Below, piece after piece: positions 40,803 to 50,121 of a stretch of 64,000 nucleotides of DNA. A model generated the notes under the pieces. It was given only the letters and a program-made list of their open reading frames with translations. It was not told the origin of the DNA and ran no database searches. Location: assembly GCF_040438925.1 (NCBI RefSeq), contig NZ_CP159258.1, positions 2,122,001-2,186,000 on the forward strand, given 5' to 3'. Within the stretch, counting starts at the first letter, position 1; each line of letters begins with the position of its first letter. The position numbers were made by a program, and so were the translations under genes. This DNA is from Pseudomonas sp. MYb327. Its GTDB lineage: Bacteria; Pseudomonadota; Gammaproteobacteria; Pseudomonadales; Pseudomonadaceae.

Positions 40803-41513
40803 ATGAAAGTATTGATCGTCCACGCTCATCCAGAGCCACAGTCCTTCACCGCCGCCCTGCGTGACCAGGCGATTGCGACGCTTGAAGCCCAGGGCCACGA
40901 AGTGCAGGTCAGCGACCTGTACAAAATGAGCTGGAACCCGGTGGCCAGCGCCGACGACTTCTCGTCGCGGGAAAATCCCGAGTACCTGGTCTATGCCCTG
41001 GAACAACGTTTGGGCGTGAAGAGCCAGTCGCTGGCGGCAGACATTCAGGCCGAACTGGACAAACTGCTGTGGGCCGATTTGCTGATCCTCAACTTCCCGA
41101 TCTTCTGGTTCTCCGCGCCGGCCATGCTCAAGGGCTGGATTGATCGGGTGCTGGTGTCGGGGATTTGCTATGGCGGCAAGCGTTTTTATGACCAGGGTGG
41201 TTTGGCTGGCAAGAAGGCGCTGGTGACAGTGACGTTGGGCGGGCGTGAGCACATGTTCGGGGAGGACGCGATTCATGGGCCGTTGCAGGACATGTTGCGT
41301 CCGATCTTGCGCGGGACGCTGGCCTATGTTGGTTTCGATGTGCTGGAACCGTTCGTGGCGTGGCATGTGCCGTACATCAGTGATGAAGCGCGCCAGCAGT
41401 TTTTGGTTGATTACGACCAGCGCCTTCAACACCTGAGCGATGACCAGCCGCTGGTGTTCCCGAAGCTCTCGCAGTTTGACGAACAGCTCTATCCGCTGCC
41501 TGCACAGGTCTGA
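40803..41513 (+). CDS. NAD(P)H:quinone oxidoreductase, flavodoxin-like fold
   Basis: A 236-residue protein of the NQO1/MdaB/KefF-type family. The FMN/FAD phosphate loop reads VHAHPEPQSFTAALRD, and NFPIFWFSAPAMLKGWIDRVL and LGGREHMFGEDAIHGP are family motifs. AAGGAA lies ahead of the ATG, 9 bp after the ATPase stop, so it is likely co-transcribed with the importer. It would reduce quinones or other electron acceptors with NAD(P)H. A link between it and the transported compound is not evident. Confidence 0.87.
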   Translation: MKVLIVHAHPEPQSFTAALRDQAIATLEAQGHEVQVSDLYKMSWNPVASADDFSSRENPEYLVYALEQRLGVKSQSLAADIQAELDKLLWADLLILNFPIFWFSAPAMLKGWIDRVLVSGICYGGKRFYDQGGLAGKKALVTVTLGGREHMFGEDAIHGPLQDMLRPILRGTLAYVGFDVLEPFVAWHVPYISDEARQQFLVDYDQRLQHLSDDQPLVFPKLSQFDEQLYPLPAQV

Positions 41514-41529
41514 TCAACGCCACAAAACC

Positions 41530-41617
41530 TGTAGGAGCAAGCTTGCTCGCGATGAGGCCGGCACATCCAACATCGATGCCGACTGACCTGACGCCATCGT
41601 CAGCAGGCTAGCTGCCA
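41530..41617. repeat. Decayed REP sequence in a 293-bp gap
   Basis: CTGTAGGAGCAAGCTTGCTCGCGATGAGG begins a REP and the partner at about 41593-41615 (CCATCGTCAGCAGGCTAGCTGCC) is poorly matched. The rest of 41618-41806 holds a promoter for the small secreted protein but no clear gene. Confidence 0.6.
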
Positions 41618-41806
41618 GAATTAATCTCCAGTGCACTAGTTTTTTGCGGTATTCGCCTCGGCAACCCGAGATGGCGTGGCCGTGTAAAGGCGCGCAGTTG
41701 CAGCCAGTGCCGGTCCGTTGGGTAGAAAACTCCCTGGAGATGGAGGTGGGCGAGGAGGGCTGATCTACACTCTTTCTGGGTGAACCACGCCCATCAGGAG
41801 GTCATC

Positions 41807-42259
41807 ATGAAAAGGTTGTCGCCCATCGGGCTGTGCGTCGCATTGTCGGTTGTCAGTGTCCAGGGATGGGCGCAAACCGTGGTGCCGATGAAAGGCCAGA
41901 CTTCGCAACAGACTCAACTCGACATCAACGAATGCAACAGCATCGCCGCCAGCAGTGCATCGACCACCTCGACACCGTCGGGCGGACGGGTGAAGGGCGC
42001 CGCCGTGGGTGCTGCGGCCGGTGCAGCCGGGGCCCAGGTGCGCGGGCGCCAGCACGACGAGTTTTATGATCGTGTCGATGATGACAAGCAGCAGGACTAT
42101 CGGCAGGACCGCGCCAAGCAAACGGCGGCGGCGGGTGTCGTGGTCGGTGGTTCGCGCCAGCGCCAGGATCGACGTGAACAGGAGAAAACCAACGCTGCGA
42201 CCACTTCGACCGCGTACACCAGTTGTTTGCAGGGTAAGGGGTATCAGGTCAATCCATAA
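41807..42259 (+). CDS. Secreted small protein with glycine-zipper segment
   Basis: A 150-residue protein with a signal peptide (MKRLSPIGLCVALSVVSVQGWA-QT). Near residues 60-76 lies a glycine/alanine-rich segment, GAAVGAAAGAAGAQVRG, as in the YMGG-like glycine-zipper family. The rest is rich in Gln, Asp, Arg and Thr, and the C-terminus has a Cys in YTSCLQGKGY, which can pair with the Cys near residue 35. AGGAGG gives a strong start at 41807. An envelope location is likely. The role is unknown. Confidence 0.75.
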   Translation: MKRLSPIGLCVALSVVSVQGWAQTVVPMKGQTSQQTQLDINECNSIAASSASTTSTPSGGRVKGAAVGAAAGAAGAQVRGRQHDEFYDRVDDDKQQDYRQDRAKQTAAAGVVVGGSRQRQDRREQEKTNAATTSTAYTSCLQGKGYQVNP

Positions 42260-42291
42260 ACCAGTCACACAACCCCCTGTGGCGAGGGAGC

Positions 42292-43323
42292 TTATTCGGT
42301 GCTTGCAGTGAATCGTGCCGTTTGCCGCTGATCGAGCAGATAACCCATCAGGCAGGCATACAGCGTTACCGCAATGAACAGGCCCATGCGCACCGCAAAT
42401 GCGGTGTAGACGTCCTTGCCCGCCAGACTGTCCTGAACCGATTGGCCCAACAGGATAATCAGCGTGACCAGGGTGTTAAGCCAAAAACCAGGGCTGAACC
42501 GGCCTGGGCTTAGGCCATAGAGCTTGCGCGCCAGGATCAGCGCGAACAGCAGCATCCACAGGAAGAACATCCACAGGTGGACAAAAACCGTCAACGCGCT
42601 CCAGAACAGGATCGCCAACAAACCGCCCAACAAGGTCGAGCCAATCAATTCCCGTGCGGCATCTCGGGCGTTAGTAGTGGAACTCTGTTGGCCGAGGCTG
42701 ACGGCTTTCAGCACGATGGGCATGTAGCTGGCCGGATCGATCAGCGCCAGCAAAAACGTGGGCATCACGATCAGGGTTGCCCGCAGCGCCACCCGGTCGA
42801 CATCTTCCGCCGACAATGCCGCAGCGGGTGGCGGTGTCGGGGCATTGGCCGGCTCCGGGAACAACCAATGACTTAAACGGCCGATCAGGACAGCCAGAAG
42901 CAAGCCGCTGGTCAACGCCTTGATCACCGTCGCCGCCAGACCGAAATCGGCGACCCCGGCGGCAGGGATCATGGTCAGGCCGATCACCAGGAAGGTGACC
43001 ACCAGGCCGTTGCCGCCACGCTGGCCGTAGCGAAAGACCATCAGCAGGCAGAGGCCGATCAATAGCACGCCGCTGACGGCGTAGTAGCGCAGAAGCGGGA
43101 TCAACAGCAGGCCGATGCCGGTGGTCAGCATCGCGGTCAGTGCCAGCACCAGAGTGGCCTTGAAGGGCAGCGGACGATTGACACTGACCAGCAACAAAGC
43201 ACCCAGCACCGGCGCCAGAAACGGGATGGGCATTCCCAGGCCGAAACTCGCGGCCAGGCACAGCGCCGTGCCACTGGCCAGTCGCAGCGCGCGCTGCACC
43301 CTCGGCGAATGCTTAGTAGGCAT
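42292..43323 (-). CDS. DUF2955/FUSC-like inner-membrane protein of an efflux system
   Basis: A 343-residue inner-membrane protein with about ten hydrophobic segments. The N-terminus RALRLASGTALCLAASFGLGMPIPFLAPVLGALLL matches the DUF2955 family, related to aromatic acid exporters (FUSC/AaeB). It overlaps the HlyD gene by 11 bp. With the HlyD adaptor and the NodT channel it forms a three-gene tripartite exporter. The substrate is unknown; hydroxylated aromatic acids are typical for AaeAB. Confidence 0.83.
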   Translation of the reverse strand: MPTKHSPRVQRALRLASGTALCLAASFGLGMPIPFLAPVLGALLLVSVNRPLPFKATLVLALTAMLTTGIGLLLIPLLRYYAVSGVLLIGLCLLMVFRYGQRGGNGLVVTFLVIGLTMIPAAGVADFGLAATVIKALTSGLLLAVLIGRLSHWLFPEPANAPTPPPAAALSAEDVDRVALRATLIVMPTFLLALIDPASYMPIVLKAVSLGQQSSTTNARDAARELIGSTLLGGLLAILFWSALTVFVHLWMFFLWMLLFALILARKLYGLSPGRFSPGFWLNTLVTLIILLGQSVQDSLAGKDVYTAFAVRMGLFIAVTLYACLMGYLLDQRQTARFTASTE

Positions 43324-44434
43324 ACGACAGCCAGCTCATCAGCCACAAGAATATCCGGCCCATCGGGTTGAGCACGTTGCCTTCGGAAGGGAAGGCCATG
43401 ACTTCGGCCTGGCCACCGGAGCGGATCGCGCGATTGTCCTTGAGCATGGACAAGGACTCCGGCGAAAACTCGATGATCACCGGAAAGCGTTGCGCCGGGC
43501 GCAGCCAGTCGCGGCTGTTCTGCACCGTAGGCAGGCTGCCGGGAGCGGCGGGTTGGCCGACGCTGACACCGTAGCCGACACTGCGCACGTGGCCCTTGAA
43601 TACTTCGCCAGGCAGCGCATCGAGGGCAATCGTCACCGGGGTTTCCGGCTTGACCAGGGCGAGGTTGTTCTCGGTCATGTCGGCGCTGATCCACACATCG
43701 TGGATCGCAATCAGGGTCATGACCGGGTTACCGGCCGCCGCGAATTGACCCACATCCGTGCGCAGGTCGGTGATCAGACCGGCCGAACGCGCGCGAACTT
43801 GGGTATTGGACAGGTCCAGCTCGGCTTTCGACAGCGCCGTGGCGGCGCTGCGCAACAGGGCGTTGTCTTCCTCTTTGCCACCTTCCTGCTCACGCGCACG
43901 CTGGACTTCGGCACGGGCAGCGGCCACCTGGCTGGTGGCGGCATCGCGGCTGGCGCGGGACACTTCAAGCAACCGCACGGAAACGGTTCCGGGATCTTCG
44001 CGGTATAAGCCTTCAAGCCTCTGGTTGTCCTGCCGCGCCTTGAGTTCGTTGGCTTGTGCCGCACGTAAACTGGCTTGCGCAGAAGCGATGCCGGCGGTGC
44101 TGGCGCCGATCTGCCGACGGGTGGATTCAAGGTCGGCTCGCGCCCGGTCAACCGCGATCTGGTAAGGCTGCGGGTCGACCTCGAAGATCACTTCTCCGGC
44201 CTTCACGTCCTGGTTGTTGCGCACATTGACGCGGATCACCCGTCCCGACACTTCCGCGGCCACCGGAATCACAAACGCACCCACCCGTGCCTGCTGGGTA
44301 TACGGGGTGAAACGGTCAGCCAACAAGTACCAGGCCAGGCTGAACACAATCAACACTAAAACCCAGGTGATGCCTTTTTTCGCTGGATCGGCGGCAGGCT
44401 GCGCTGGCTGAGGGGAGGGCGCGGCTTCAGTCAT
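43313..44434 (-). CDS. HlyD-family periplasmic adaptor of the efflux operon
   Basis: A 373-residue membrane-fusion protein. One N-terminal transmembrane helix (ITWVLVLIVFSLAWYLLADRF) precedes a biotinyl-lipoyl-like half (VAAEVSGRVIRVNVRNNQDVKAGEVIFEVDP), a coiled-coil hairpin (about residues 90-210) and a beta-barrel (GLITDLRTDVGQF). This is the EmrA/AaeA layout. It overlaps the channel gene by 4 bp and the DUF2955 gene by 11 bp, so the operon is coupled. Confidence 0.9.
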   Translation of the reverse strand: MTEAAPSPQPAQPAADPAKKGITWVLVLIVFSLAWYLLADRFTPYTQQARVGAFVIPVAAEVSGRVIRVNVRNNQDVKAGEVIFEVDPQPYQIAVDRARADLESTRRQIGASTAGIASAQASLRAAQANELKARQDNQRLEGLYREDPGTVSVRLLEVSRASRDAATSQVAAARAEVQRAREQEGGKEEDNALLRSAATALSKAELDLSNTQVRARSAGLITDLRTDVGQFAAAGNPVMTLIAIHDVWISADMTENNLALVKPETPVTIALDALPGEVFKGHVRSVGYGVSVGQPAAPGSLPTVQNSRDWLRPAQRFPVIIEFSPESLSMLKDNRAIRSGGQAEVMAFPSEGNVLNPMGRIFLWLMSWLSYAY

Positions 44435-45984
44435 GGTTTTTTCACCTGATTGGGCAATGGGGAGGCGGTCTGCTCGGCGGTCGGGTCGTTAAGCAGGTTG
44501 CCCCAGTCAGTCCGTTGTTCCATCTGTTGGCGCGTGGCGGCATCAACCTTGGGCTGGGCGCTGTACCAACCACCGCCCAACGCCTTGTACAGGGCAATCA
44601 CATTGCTCACCGCATCGCCACGGCTCAGCAAGTAACTGTCCTGTAGTTCAAGCAGCGCTCGCTGGGCGTCCAGCACTCGCTGGAAGTCTGAATAACCTTC
44701 GCGGTAGAGCGTGTTGGCCAGGGCCAGCGAGCGTGTCGCGGCGCCTTCGGCCTCACGCAGGATGCGCTCGCGTTGCAAGGAGCGGGTCAAGCCATTGGCG
44801 GCGTCATCTGCCTCGCGTGCCGCCTGGCGCACCTTGTCGCGATAGGCTTCGATCAATTGCTGCAAACGCGCGTCCTGCACGCGAATGTTGTTGGCGATGC
44901 GGCCATAGTCGAACACGTTCCAGCGCAGGCTCGGACCACCGATCAGGTCGAGGCTGCGGGATGTGCCGCTCAAGGAATCGGTGGACCAGACGATGCTGCC
45001 CAGCAATGTCAGGGCAGGGTAGTAATCGGTTTCGGCCACCCCGACCAGCGCCCCCTGCGCCGCGACATTCAACTCCGCAGCACGAACATCCGGTCGGCGC
45101 AGCAGCAGATTGGCCGGGACATCCTGCAGCACGGCGCGATCCACCAACGGGATCAACGCGGTGTTGTCGACCACCAGTGGCAGCGCCCCGGGCGGCTGGC
45201 CGATCAATACGGCGAGCGCGTTGCGGGTGCGAGACAGCTGATCTTCCAGGCCGGGGATGGTGCTCAACGTGCCCAGGTATTGGGTCTTGGCTTGTTGCAG
45301 GTCGAGTTCGGCGGTCTGGCCGCTGTTGAACAGCTTCTCGGTGATCTCGTAGTTGCGATATTGCTGCTTGGCGTTTTCATTGGCGACGCGTAGACGCGCC
45401 TCGGTGGTGCGCAGAAAGAAATAGCTGTCGGCGACTTGCGCCCGCAGCAAGACCAGCACGTCCTCATAGTTGGCCTCAGACGCGAAATAGCTGGCATCGG
45501 CAGCCTCGATAGCACGGCTGAAGCGACCCCAGAAGTCCAGTTCCCAACCGATATCGAACCCGGCACTGTGTTGCCACAAATGGCTGTTCACCGGGTTGTC
45601 GCCGCCGGACTGATGGCGGTCGAGGTACACGCTGTCAGCGGCGATCTGTTGCAGTTGCGGGTAGCGCCCGCTTTCGGCGATGCCCAATTGCGCGCGGGCT
45701 TCCATAACGCGCAGGCCGGCGATCTTCAGGCTGGAGTTGTGTGCGTCCGACTCGGCGATCAATCGGTCGAGCACCGGGTCGGCGAAGATTTGCCACCACT
45801 GACGGAGGTCCGGGTACTGCGCGCGTTGACTGGCGTGCTCAAGGGCGGGGGTATTCCAGTGGTCGACCCACGGCTCAGCGGGCGGCTGGAAGTCTGGCCC
45901 GAGCCGAACACAACCGCCGATAGTCACCGCGCCGAACAGCAGCAGTCGGCGGCACCGCATCCGTGTGGATGTACCTGATTGCAT
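44431..45984 (-). CDS. Outer-membrane efflux lipoprotein, NodT family
   Basis: A 517-residue TolC-like channel. The signal ends with the lipobox TIGGC, and the mature part starts VRLGPDFQPPAEPW, the NodT signature. Two OEP repeats follow, with YFLRTTEARLRVANENAK and the paired RLQQLIEAYRDKVRQA helices. The start at 45984 is chosen; a TTG at 46002 and a later ATG (MRCRRLLLF) are alternatives. It leads the efflux operon. The last 20 residues are polar and may be disordered. Confidence 0.88.
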   Translation of the reverse strand: MQSGTSTRMRCRRLLLFGAVTIGGCVRLGPDFQPPAEPWVDHWNTPALEHASQRAQYPDLRQWWQIFADPVLDRLIAESDAHNSSLKIAGLRVMEARAQLGIAESGRYPQLQQIAADSVYLDRHQSGGDNPVNSHLWQHSAGFDIGWELDFWGRFSRAIEAADASYFASEANYEDVLVLLRAQVADSYFFLRTTEARLRVANENAKQQYRNYEITEKLFNSGQTAELDLQQAKTQYLGTLSTIPGLEDQLSRTRNALAVLIGQPPGALPLVVDNTALIPLVDRAVLQDVPANLLLRRPDVRAAELNVAAQGALVGVAETDYYPALTLLGSIVWSTDSLSGTSRSLDLIGGPSLRWNVFDYGRIANNIRVQDARLQQLIEAYRDKVRQAAREADDAANGLTRSLQRERILREAEGAATRSLALANTLYREGYSDFQRVLDAQRALLELQDSYLLSRGDAVSNVIALYKALGGGWYSAQPKVDAATRQQMEQRTDWGNLLNDPTAEQTASPLPNQVKKP

Positions 45985-46129
45985 TGGGTGTTTTCCAACC
46001 AAAGGACATCACAGCAGCATAGCTGTCCGTATGCCTTCTGCATGGCCAGGCACAGCAAAACGCAAAAACGCCGCGACTGTCGTAAAAACGACCTGTTTAC
46101 GCTGAACACGCACCTTCATCAGTTTTCTG

Positions 46130-46145
46130 TTGAACGACTGTTCAG
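46130..46145. promoter_or_regulatory. TetR operator-like site before the fusion gene
   Basis: TTGAACGACTGTTCAG matches 13 of 16 positions of the perfect palindrome at 52363-52378. It lies 79 bp upstream of the fusion start. ATTATG, which may be a -10 element, follows a few bases later. The shared site argues for control by the TetR regulator at 51687-52322. Confidence 0.55.
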
Positions 46146-46223
46146 CTTGGATTATGTTTCGTTCCACCTTCTCTCCCGGCTGGTTGCGGGCTTGCGTTTC
46201 TTCATTTCGAACGAGGCACTGGC

Positions 46224-48227
46224 ATGCGGTTTTCACCCTTTGTTGAGCGGATCTCAGGTCAAGGCGTAGCGGCCTGGGATATTCACAATGCGGCATTTGA
46301 AGCCCGACGCGGTGGAGAGGATGTGATCATTCTCAGTGTCGGCGACCCCGATTTCCCCACGCCTGACTTCATCACCGACGCCGCCATCCACGCGCTGCGC
46401 GAAGGGGATACCCACTACACCGAGATTGCCGGTCGCCTGGCGCTGCGCGAAGCCATCGCCGCGCGTTACGGGAAGCTGTTCGGTCGCGAGTTGCAAGCTT
46501 CCAGCGTGATCACCGTGGCCGGCGCGCAGAACGCCTTGTTCGTCACTTCGATGTGCCTGCTCAGCGCGGGCGACGAAGTGATTGCCCTTGATCCGATGTA
46601 CGTCACCTACGAAGCAACGCTCAAGGCCTCCGGTGCCACGCTGGTTCGGGTGCCGTGCTCGGCGGACGACGATTTTCGCGTCGATGCGGCGGTGTTGGCC
46701 AAAGCCATTACCCCGCGCACCAAGGCGATTTTCCTGTCCAACCCCAACAATCCTACCGGCGTGGTGCTCAACCGCGAAGAGCTGCAAGCCATCGCCGACC
46801 TCGCCATCGCCCATGACCTGTGGGTGGTGGTCGATGAAGTCTATGAAAGCCTGACGTTCGAACGCGAACACTTGAGCCTGGCGGCATTGCCGGGCATGGC
46901 CGAGCGCTGCGTGGTGATCGGCAGTCTGTCGAAGTCCCATGCCATGACTGGTTGGCGCATCGGCTGGATCGTCGCCGACCCGGCGTTGGTGGCGCATGCC
47001 GAAACCCTGGTGTTGAGCATGCTTTACGGCTTGCCGGGGTTCGTCATGGAAGCCGCGCTGAAAGCGGTGGAAGCCCACGATGAAGTCACCCACGGCATGC
47101 GCGACATCTATTGTCGTCGGCGTGATCTGGTGGTAGCGGGGCTGTCGGACTGCCCGGCGATTTCAGTGCTCAAGCCCGACGCTGGCATGTTCGTGCTGGT
47201 GGACGTGCGCGGTACCGGCCTGACGTCGCTGGAATTCGCCTGGCGCCTGTTGCGCGAGGCGCGGGTGTCGGTGCTGGATGCCGCCGCATTCGGTGAACCG
47301 GCCCAAGGTTTTGTGCGACTGTCGTTCACCCTGGGTGAGGAACGACTGGCCGAAGCGTGTCAGCGAATTCGCGATTTTGTCCTGGTGCTCAACGGTGAAG
47401 CGCCTCGACCTGTCATCAGCCGTGTCACCAGCGAGGCGGTGAGAGAACCGGTCGCAGCCCGGACCATGATCGAAGTCGATCGCCTGCACAAACGGTTCGG
47501 CAATATAGAAGTGCTCAAAGGCGTGTCCCTGACCGCCCGCGAAGGCGAGGTGATCTCACTGATCGGCGCCAGCGGCTCGGGAAAAAGTACCTTGCTGCGT
47601 TGCATCAACATGCTCGAAGTGCCGGACCAGGGGCGGATTCTGGTGGACGGCGAAAGCATTCACCTTAACCACACTCGCCCAGGCGCGCCGCTGGTGTCCG
47701 ACGCCAAGCAGTTGGTGCGCATCAGGTCGAGCCTGGGCATGGTGTTCCAGAACTTCAATCTCTGGCCCCATCGCACGGTGCTGGAAAATCTCATCGAAGC
47801 GCCGATCCAGGTCCTGCGCGAGAGCAAAGCGGAGGCCACTGAACGGGCCGAAGCCTTGCTCGAACGCGTGGGGCTGGCGGCCAAGCGCAACGAATACCCG
47901 GCGTTTCTTTCCGGGGGCCAGCAACAACGGGTGGCCATCGCCCGGGCATTGGCCATGCGGCCCAAGGTCATGCTGTTCGATGAACCCACCTCGGCACTCG
48001 ACCCGGAACTGGTCGGAGAAGTGCTGCGGGTGATCCGCTCTCTCGCCGAAGAAGGCCGGACCATGATCCTGGTGACTCATGAAATGGCCTTCGCACGTGA
48101 TGTCTCTTCCAAAGTCGCCTTCCTGCATCAAGGCTTGATCGAGGAAACCGGTTCGCCGGACGAAGTGTTCGTACACCCACGCAGCGAGCGTTGCCGGCAA
48201 TTCGTCAACGCTCATCAAACTCGCTAA
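46224..48227 (+). CDS. Aminotransferase fused to amino-acid ABC transporter ATPase
   Basis: A 667-residue two-domain protein in one uninterrupted frame. Residues 1-395 are a class I aminotransferase like AruH, with the PLP lysine K237 in [12 protein letters not shown] and NPNNPTG and DEVYESLTF pockets. A short linker of about 20 residues follows. Residues 415-667 are a complete ABC ATPase of the polar amino acid class: GASGSGKST with K454, Q-loop [36 protein letters not shown] and the switch LVTHEMAF. The internal ATG at 47466 has no good ribosome site, so fusion is favoured over two genes. It heads the importer encoded downstream. Transamination of the imported amino acid at the cytoplasmic face is inferred. 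Confidence 0.9.
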   Translation: MRFSPFVERISGQGVAAWDIHNAAFEARRGGEDVIILSVGDPDFPTPDFITDAAIHALREGDTHYTEIAGRLALREAIAARYGKLFGRELQASSVITVAGAQNALFVTSMCLLSAGDEVIALDPMYVTYEATLKASGATLVRVPCSADDDFRVDAAVLAKAITPRTKAIFLSNPNNPTGVVLNREELQAIADLAIAHDLWVVVDEVYESLTFEREHLSLAALPGMAERCVVIGSLSKSHAMTGWRIGWIVADPALVAHAETLVLSMLYGLPGFVMEAALKAVEAHDEVTHGMRDIYCRRRDLVVAGLSDCPAISVLKPDAGMFVLVDVRGTGLTSLEFAWRLLREARVSVLDAAAFGEPAQGFVRLSFTLGEERLAEACQRIRDFVLVLNGEAPRPVISRVTSEAVREPVAARTMIEVDRLHKRFGNIEVLKGVSLTAREGEVISLIGASGSGKSTLLRCINMLEVPDQGRILVDGESIHLNHTRPGAPLVSDAKQLVRIRSSLGMVFQNFNLWPHRTVLENLIEAPIQVLRESKAEATERAEALLERVGLAAKRNEYPAFLSGGQQQRVAIARALAMRPKVMLFDEPTSALDPELVGEVLRVIRSLAEEGRTMILVTHEMAFARDVSSKVAFLHQGLIEETGSPDEVFVHPRSERCRQFVNAHQTR

Positions 48228-48253
48228 CACCAATAAAAAGACGGGAAAACAAC

Positions 48254-49042
48254 ATGGGAAATCGACGTTTTGCACAATGGTTGACCGGCGCAGCCTGCGT
48301 AATGCTGGCCGGCATGAGCGCGGCACAAGCGCAGCCGATCAGGTTCGCGGTCGCGGCCGAACCCTATCCGCCGTACACCGAGAAACAGGCCAACGGTGAG
48401 TGGAAAGGCTTTGAAGTCGACCTGATCCACAAGCTGTGCAGCGAAATGAAAGCCGAGTGCGAGATCAAGGAAGTGGCGTGGGACGGGATCATTCCGTCGT
48501 TGCTGGCGAAGAAGATCGACGTGATTTTCTCCTCGATGTCGGTCACCGAAGAGCGGGAAAAACAGATCGCCTTCAGCAAGGCTTACTACGACTCGGTCAT
48601 TGCGATTGTCGGCCCCAAAGGCACTTCCGTGACCAAGTATCCGGATGACCTCAAGGGCAAGACCATCGGCGTGCAGAACTCGACGGTGAGCGCCAGCTAC
48701 CTGAAGACCTACTACGAGAAAATTGCCGACGTTAAGTACTACGACACCCAGGACTCGGCCAACGCCGACCTGATTGCAGGTCGTATCGACCTGATGATGG
48801 CGGACGGCACTGCCATGGCGGCCTTCGTCAAAACCCCGGATGCCACCAACAGCAACCTGGAATACCTCGGCGCCGTGCCGTACGACCCGATCTTCGGCAA
48901 GGGTGTGGGTGCGGGTCTGCGCAAGGGCGACACCGAACTTAAGGCCAAACTCGACAAGGCGATCCAGGAACTGCTGGCGAGCAAGGACTATGACGACCTC
49001 TCCCAGAGCTATTTCGGTACCAGCGTGAAACCGACGTTCTGA
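48254..49042 (+). CDS. Amino acid ABC transporter substrate-binding protein
   Basis: A 262-residue periplasmic protein of solute-binding family 3. The signal ends at AAQA-QP, and the mature part begins IRFAVAAEPYPPYTEKQANGEWKGFEVD, the motif of lysine/arginine/ornithine and octopine-type binding proteins. The ligand arginine-aspartate region is DLIAGRIDLMMADG. The start at 48254 is preceded by CGGGAAAAC; the ribosome site is poor. It is 26 bp after the fusion gene. A polar, probably cationic or N-modified amino acid is the likely ligand. Confidence 0.9.
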   Translation: MGNRRFAQWLTGAACVMLAGMSAAQAQPIRFAVAAEPYPPYTEKQANGEWKGFEVDLIHKLCSEMKAECEIKEVAWDGIIPSLLAKKIDVIFSSMSVTEEREKQIAFSKAYYDSVIAIVGPKGTSVTKYPDDLKGKTIGVQNSTVSASYLKTYYEKIADVKYYDTQDSANADLIAGRIDLMMADGTAMAAFVKTPDATNSNLEYLGAVPYDPIFGKGVGAGLRKGDTELKAKLDKAIQELLASKDYDDLSQSYFGTSVKPTF

Positions 49043-49053
49043 CCACCACGCCC

Positions 49054-49362
49054 TGTAGGAAGCCGGCATGCTGGCGATTGTGACGACGCGACGCGCCTGA
49101 CACGCCGCCATCGCTGGCAAGCCAGCTCCTACAAGGTGGGGGCGGTGTTTTCATGGCCATACCGGAACTCAAAATGTAGGGGCCGGCATGCTGGCGATTG
49201 TGACGACGCGACGCGCCTGACACGCCGCCATCGCTGGCAAGCCAGCTCCTACAAGGTGAGGCGGTGTTTTCACGGCCAAATGTAGGAGCCGGCTTGCTGG
49301 CGATTGTCACGACGCGACGCGCCTGACACGCCGCCATCACTGGCAAGCCAGCTTCTATAAGG
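49054..49362. repeat. Tandem array of three nearly identical REP units
   Basis: Three copies of a unit of about 83 bp start at 49054, 49175 and 49281. Each begins TGTAGG...CCGGC, runs through GATTGTGACGACGCGACGCG and CCTGACACGCCGCCATC and ends GCCAGCTCCTACAAGG. The 58 bases from 49081 and from 49201 are identical. A short spacer with GGCGGTGTTTTCA also repeats, so segmental duplication, not separate insertion, made the array. It fills the 347-bp gap between the binding-protein and permease genes. Confidence 0.9.
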
Positions 49363-49389
49363 GTTCGCATTTGCTACCTGGAGATTCAG

Positions 49390-50103
49390 ATGCCAGCAAT
49401 GTTCGATTTGATCAATTTCACCGAACAAGGGTGGGGTGGGGCGCTGTTGAAAGGGCTCTTGATGACCCTGCAGATATCGGCCGGGGCCTTTGTGGTCGGG
49501 TTGGCCATCGGATTGGTGGTGGCGTGTATCAAACTCGGTGCACCGAAACCGATCGCCGCCGTGGCGCGGGGTTACACCACGCTGTTTCGCGCCGTACCTG
49601 AACTGCTGCTGATCCTGCTGCTTTATTACGTCGGTTCCATGCTGCTTAACTCGTTCATGGCCTGGCTCGGTTACGACACAGTCAACGTCAGCGGCCCACT
49701 CGCGGCAATCGTGGTTCTCGGCCTGGTGCAGGGTGCCTACGCCTCGGAGATTTTCCGTGCCGCGATCCAGGCGATTCCCTACGGCCAGATCGAAGCCGCC
49801 AAGGCTTTCGGCTTGCACGGCTTTGGCCTGTTCCGCCGCGTCACGCTGCCGATCATGGCGCCTTACGCGATGGCGGGGATGGCAAACCTGTGGATCAACC
49901 TGATCAAGGACAGTGCGTTGATCAGCGTGGTCGGCACCAACGAGCTGCTGTACACCGCCAAGCAAGGCGCGGGTTCGACGCGTCATTATCTGTTGTTCTA
50001 CCTCACGGCTGCCGCGCTGTATTACGCGGTGACGTTGGCGTCGAACTATCTGTCGGGACGGCTTGAGCGACGCATTCGTCGCTGGATGCCCCTGGCTGAC
50101 TAA
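49390..50103 (+). CDS. Amino acid ABC transporter permease, first
   Basis: A 237-residue inner-membrane permease of the HisMQ family. The first helix region GALLKGLLMTLQISAGAFVVGLAIG and the EAA loop EAAKAFGLHGFGLFRRVTLPIMAPYAM are family motifs. GGAG precedes the ATG. It would pair with the second permease and the ATPase half of the fusion protein at 46224. The REP array upstream separates it from the binding protein gene. Confidence 0.92.
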   Translation: MPAMFDLINFTEQGWGGALLKGLLMTLQISAGAFVVGLAIGLVVACIKLGAPKPIAAVARGYTTLFRAVPELLLILLLYYVGSMLLNSFMAWLGYDTVNVSGPLAAIVVLGLVQGAYASEIFRAAIQAIPYGQIEAAKAFGLHGFGLFRRVTLPIMAPYAMAGMANLWINLIKDSALISVVGTNELLYTAKQGAGSTRHYLLFYLTAAALYYAVTLASNYLSGRLERRIRRWMPLAD

Positions 50104-50121
50104 ACCGGCTGAGTGAACGAA

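Noticed and set aside
47466..48227. Separate ABC ATPase gene starting at the internal ATG
   Set aside because: No Shine-Dalgarno sequence precedes 47466, and the frame is continuous with the aminotransferase through a short linker with no stop. A fusion explains the sequence better.
49054..49362. CRISPR-like array of repeats
   Set aside because: The repeated unit is a REP pair with internal symmetry, spacers are themselves repeated, and no cas genes are near.
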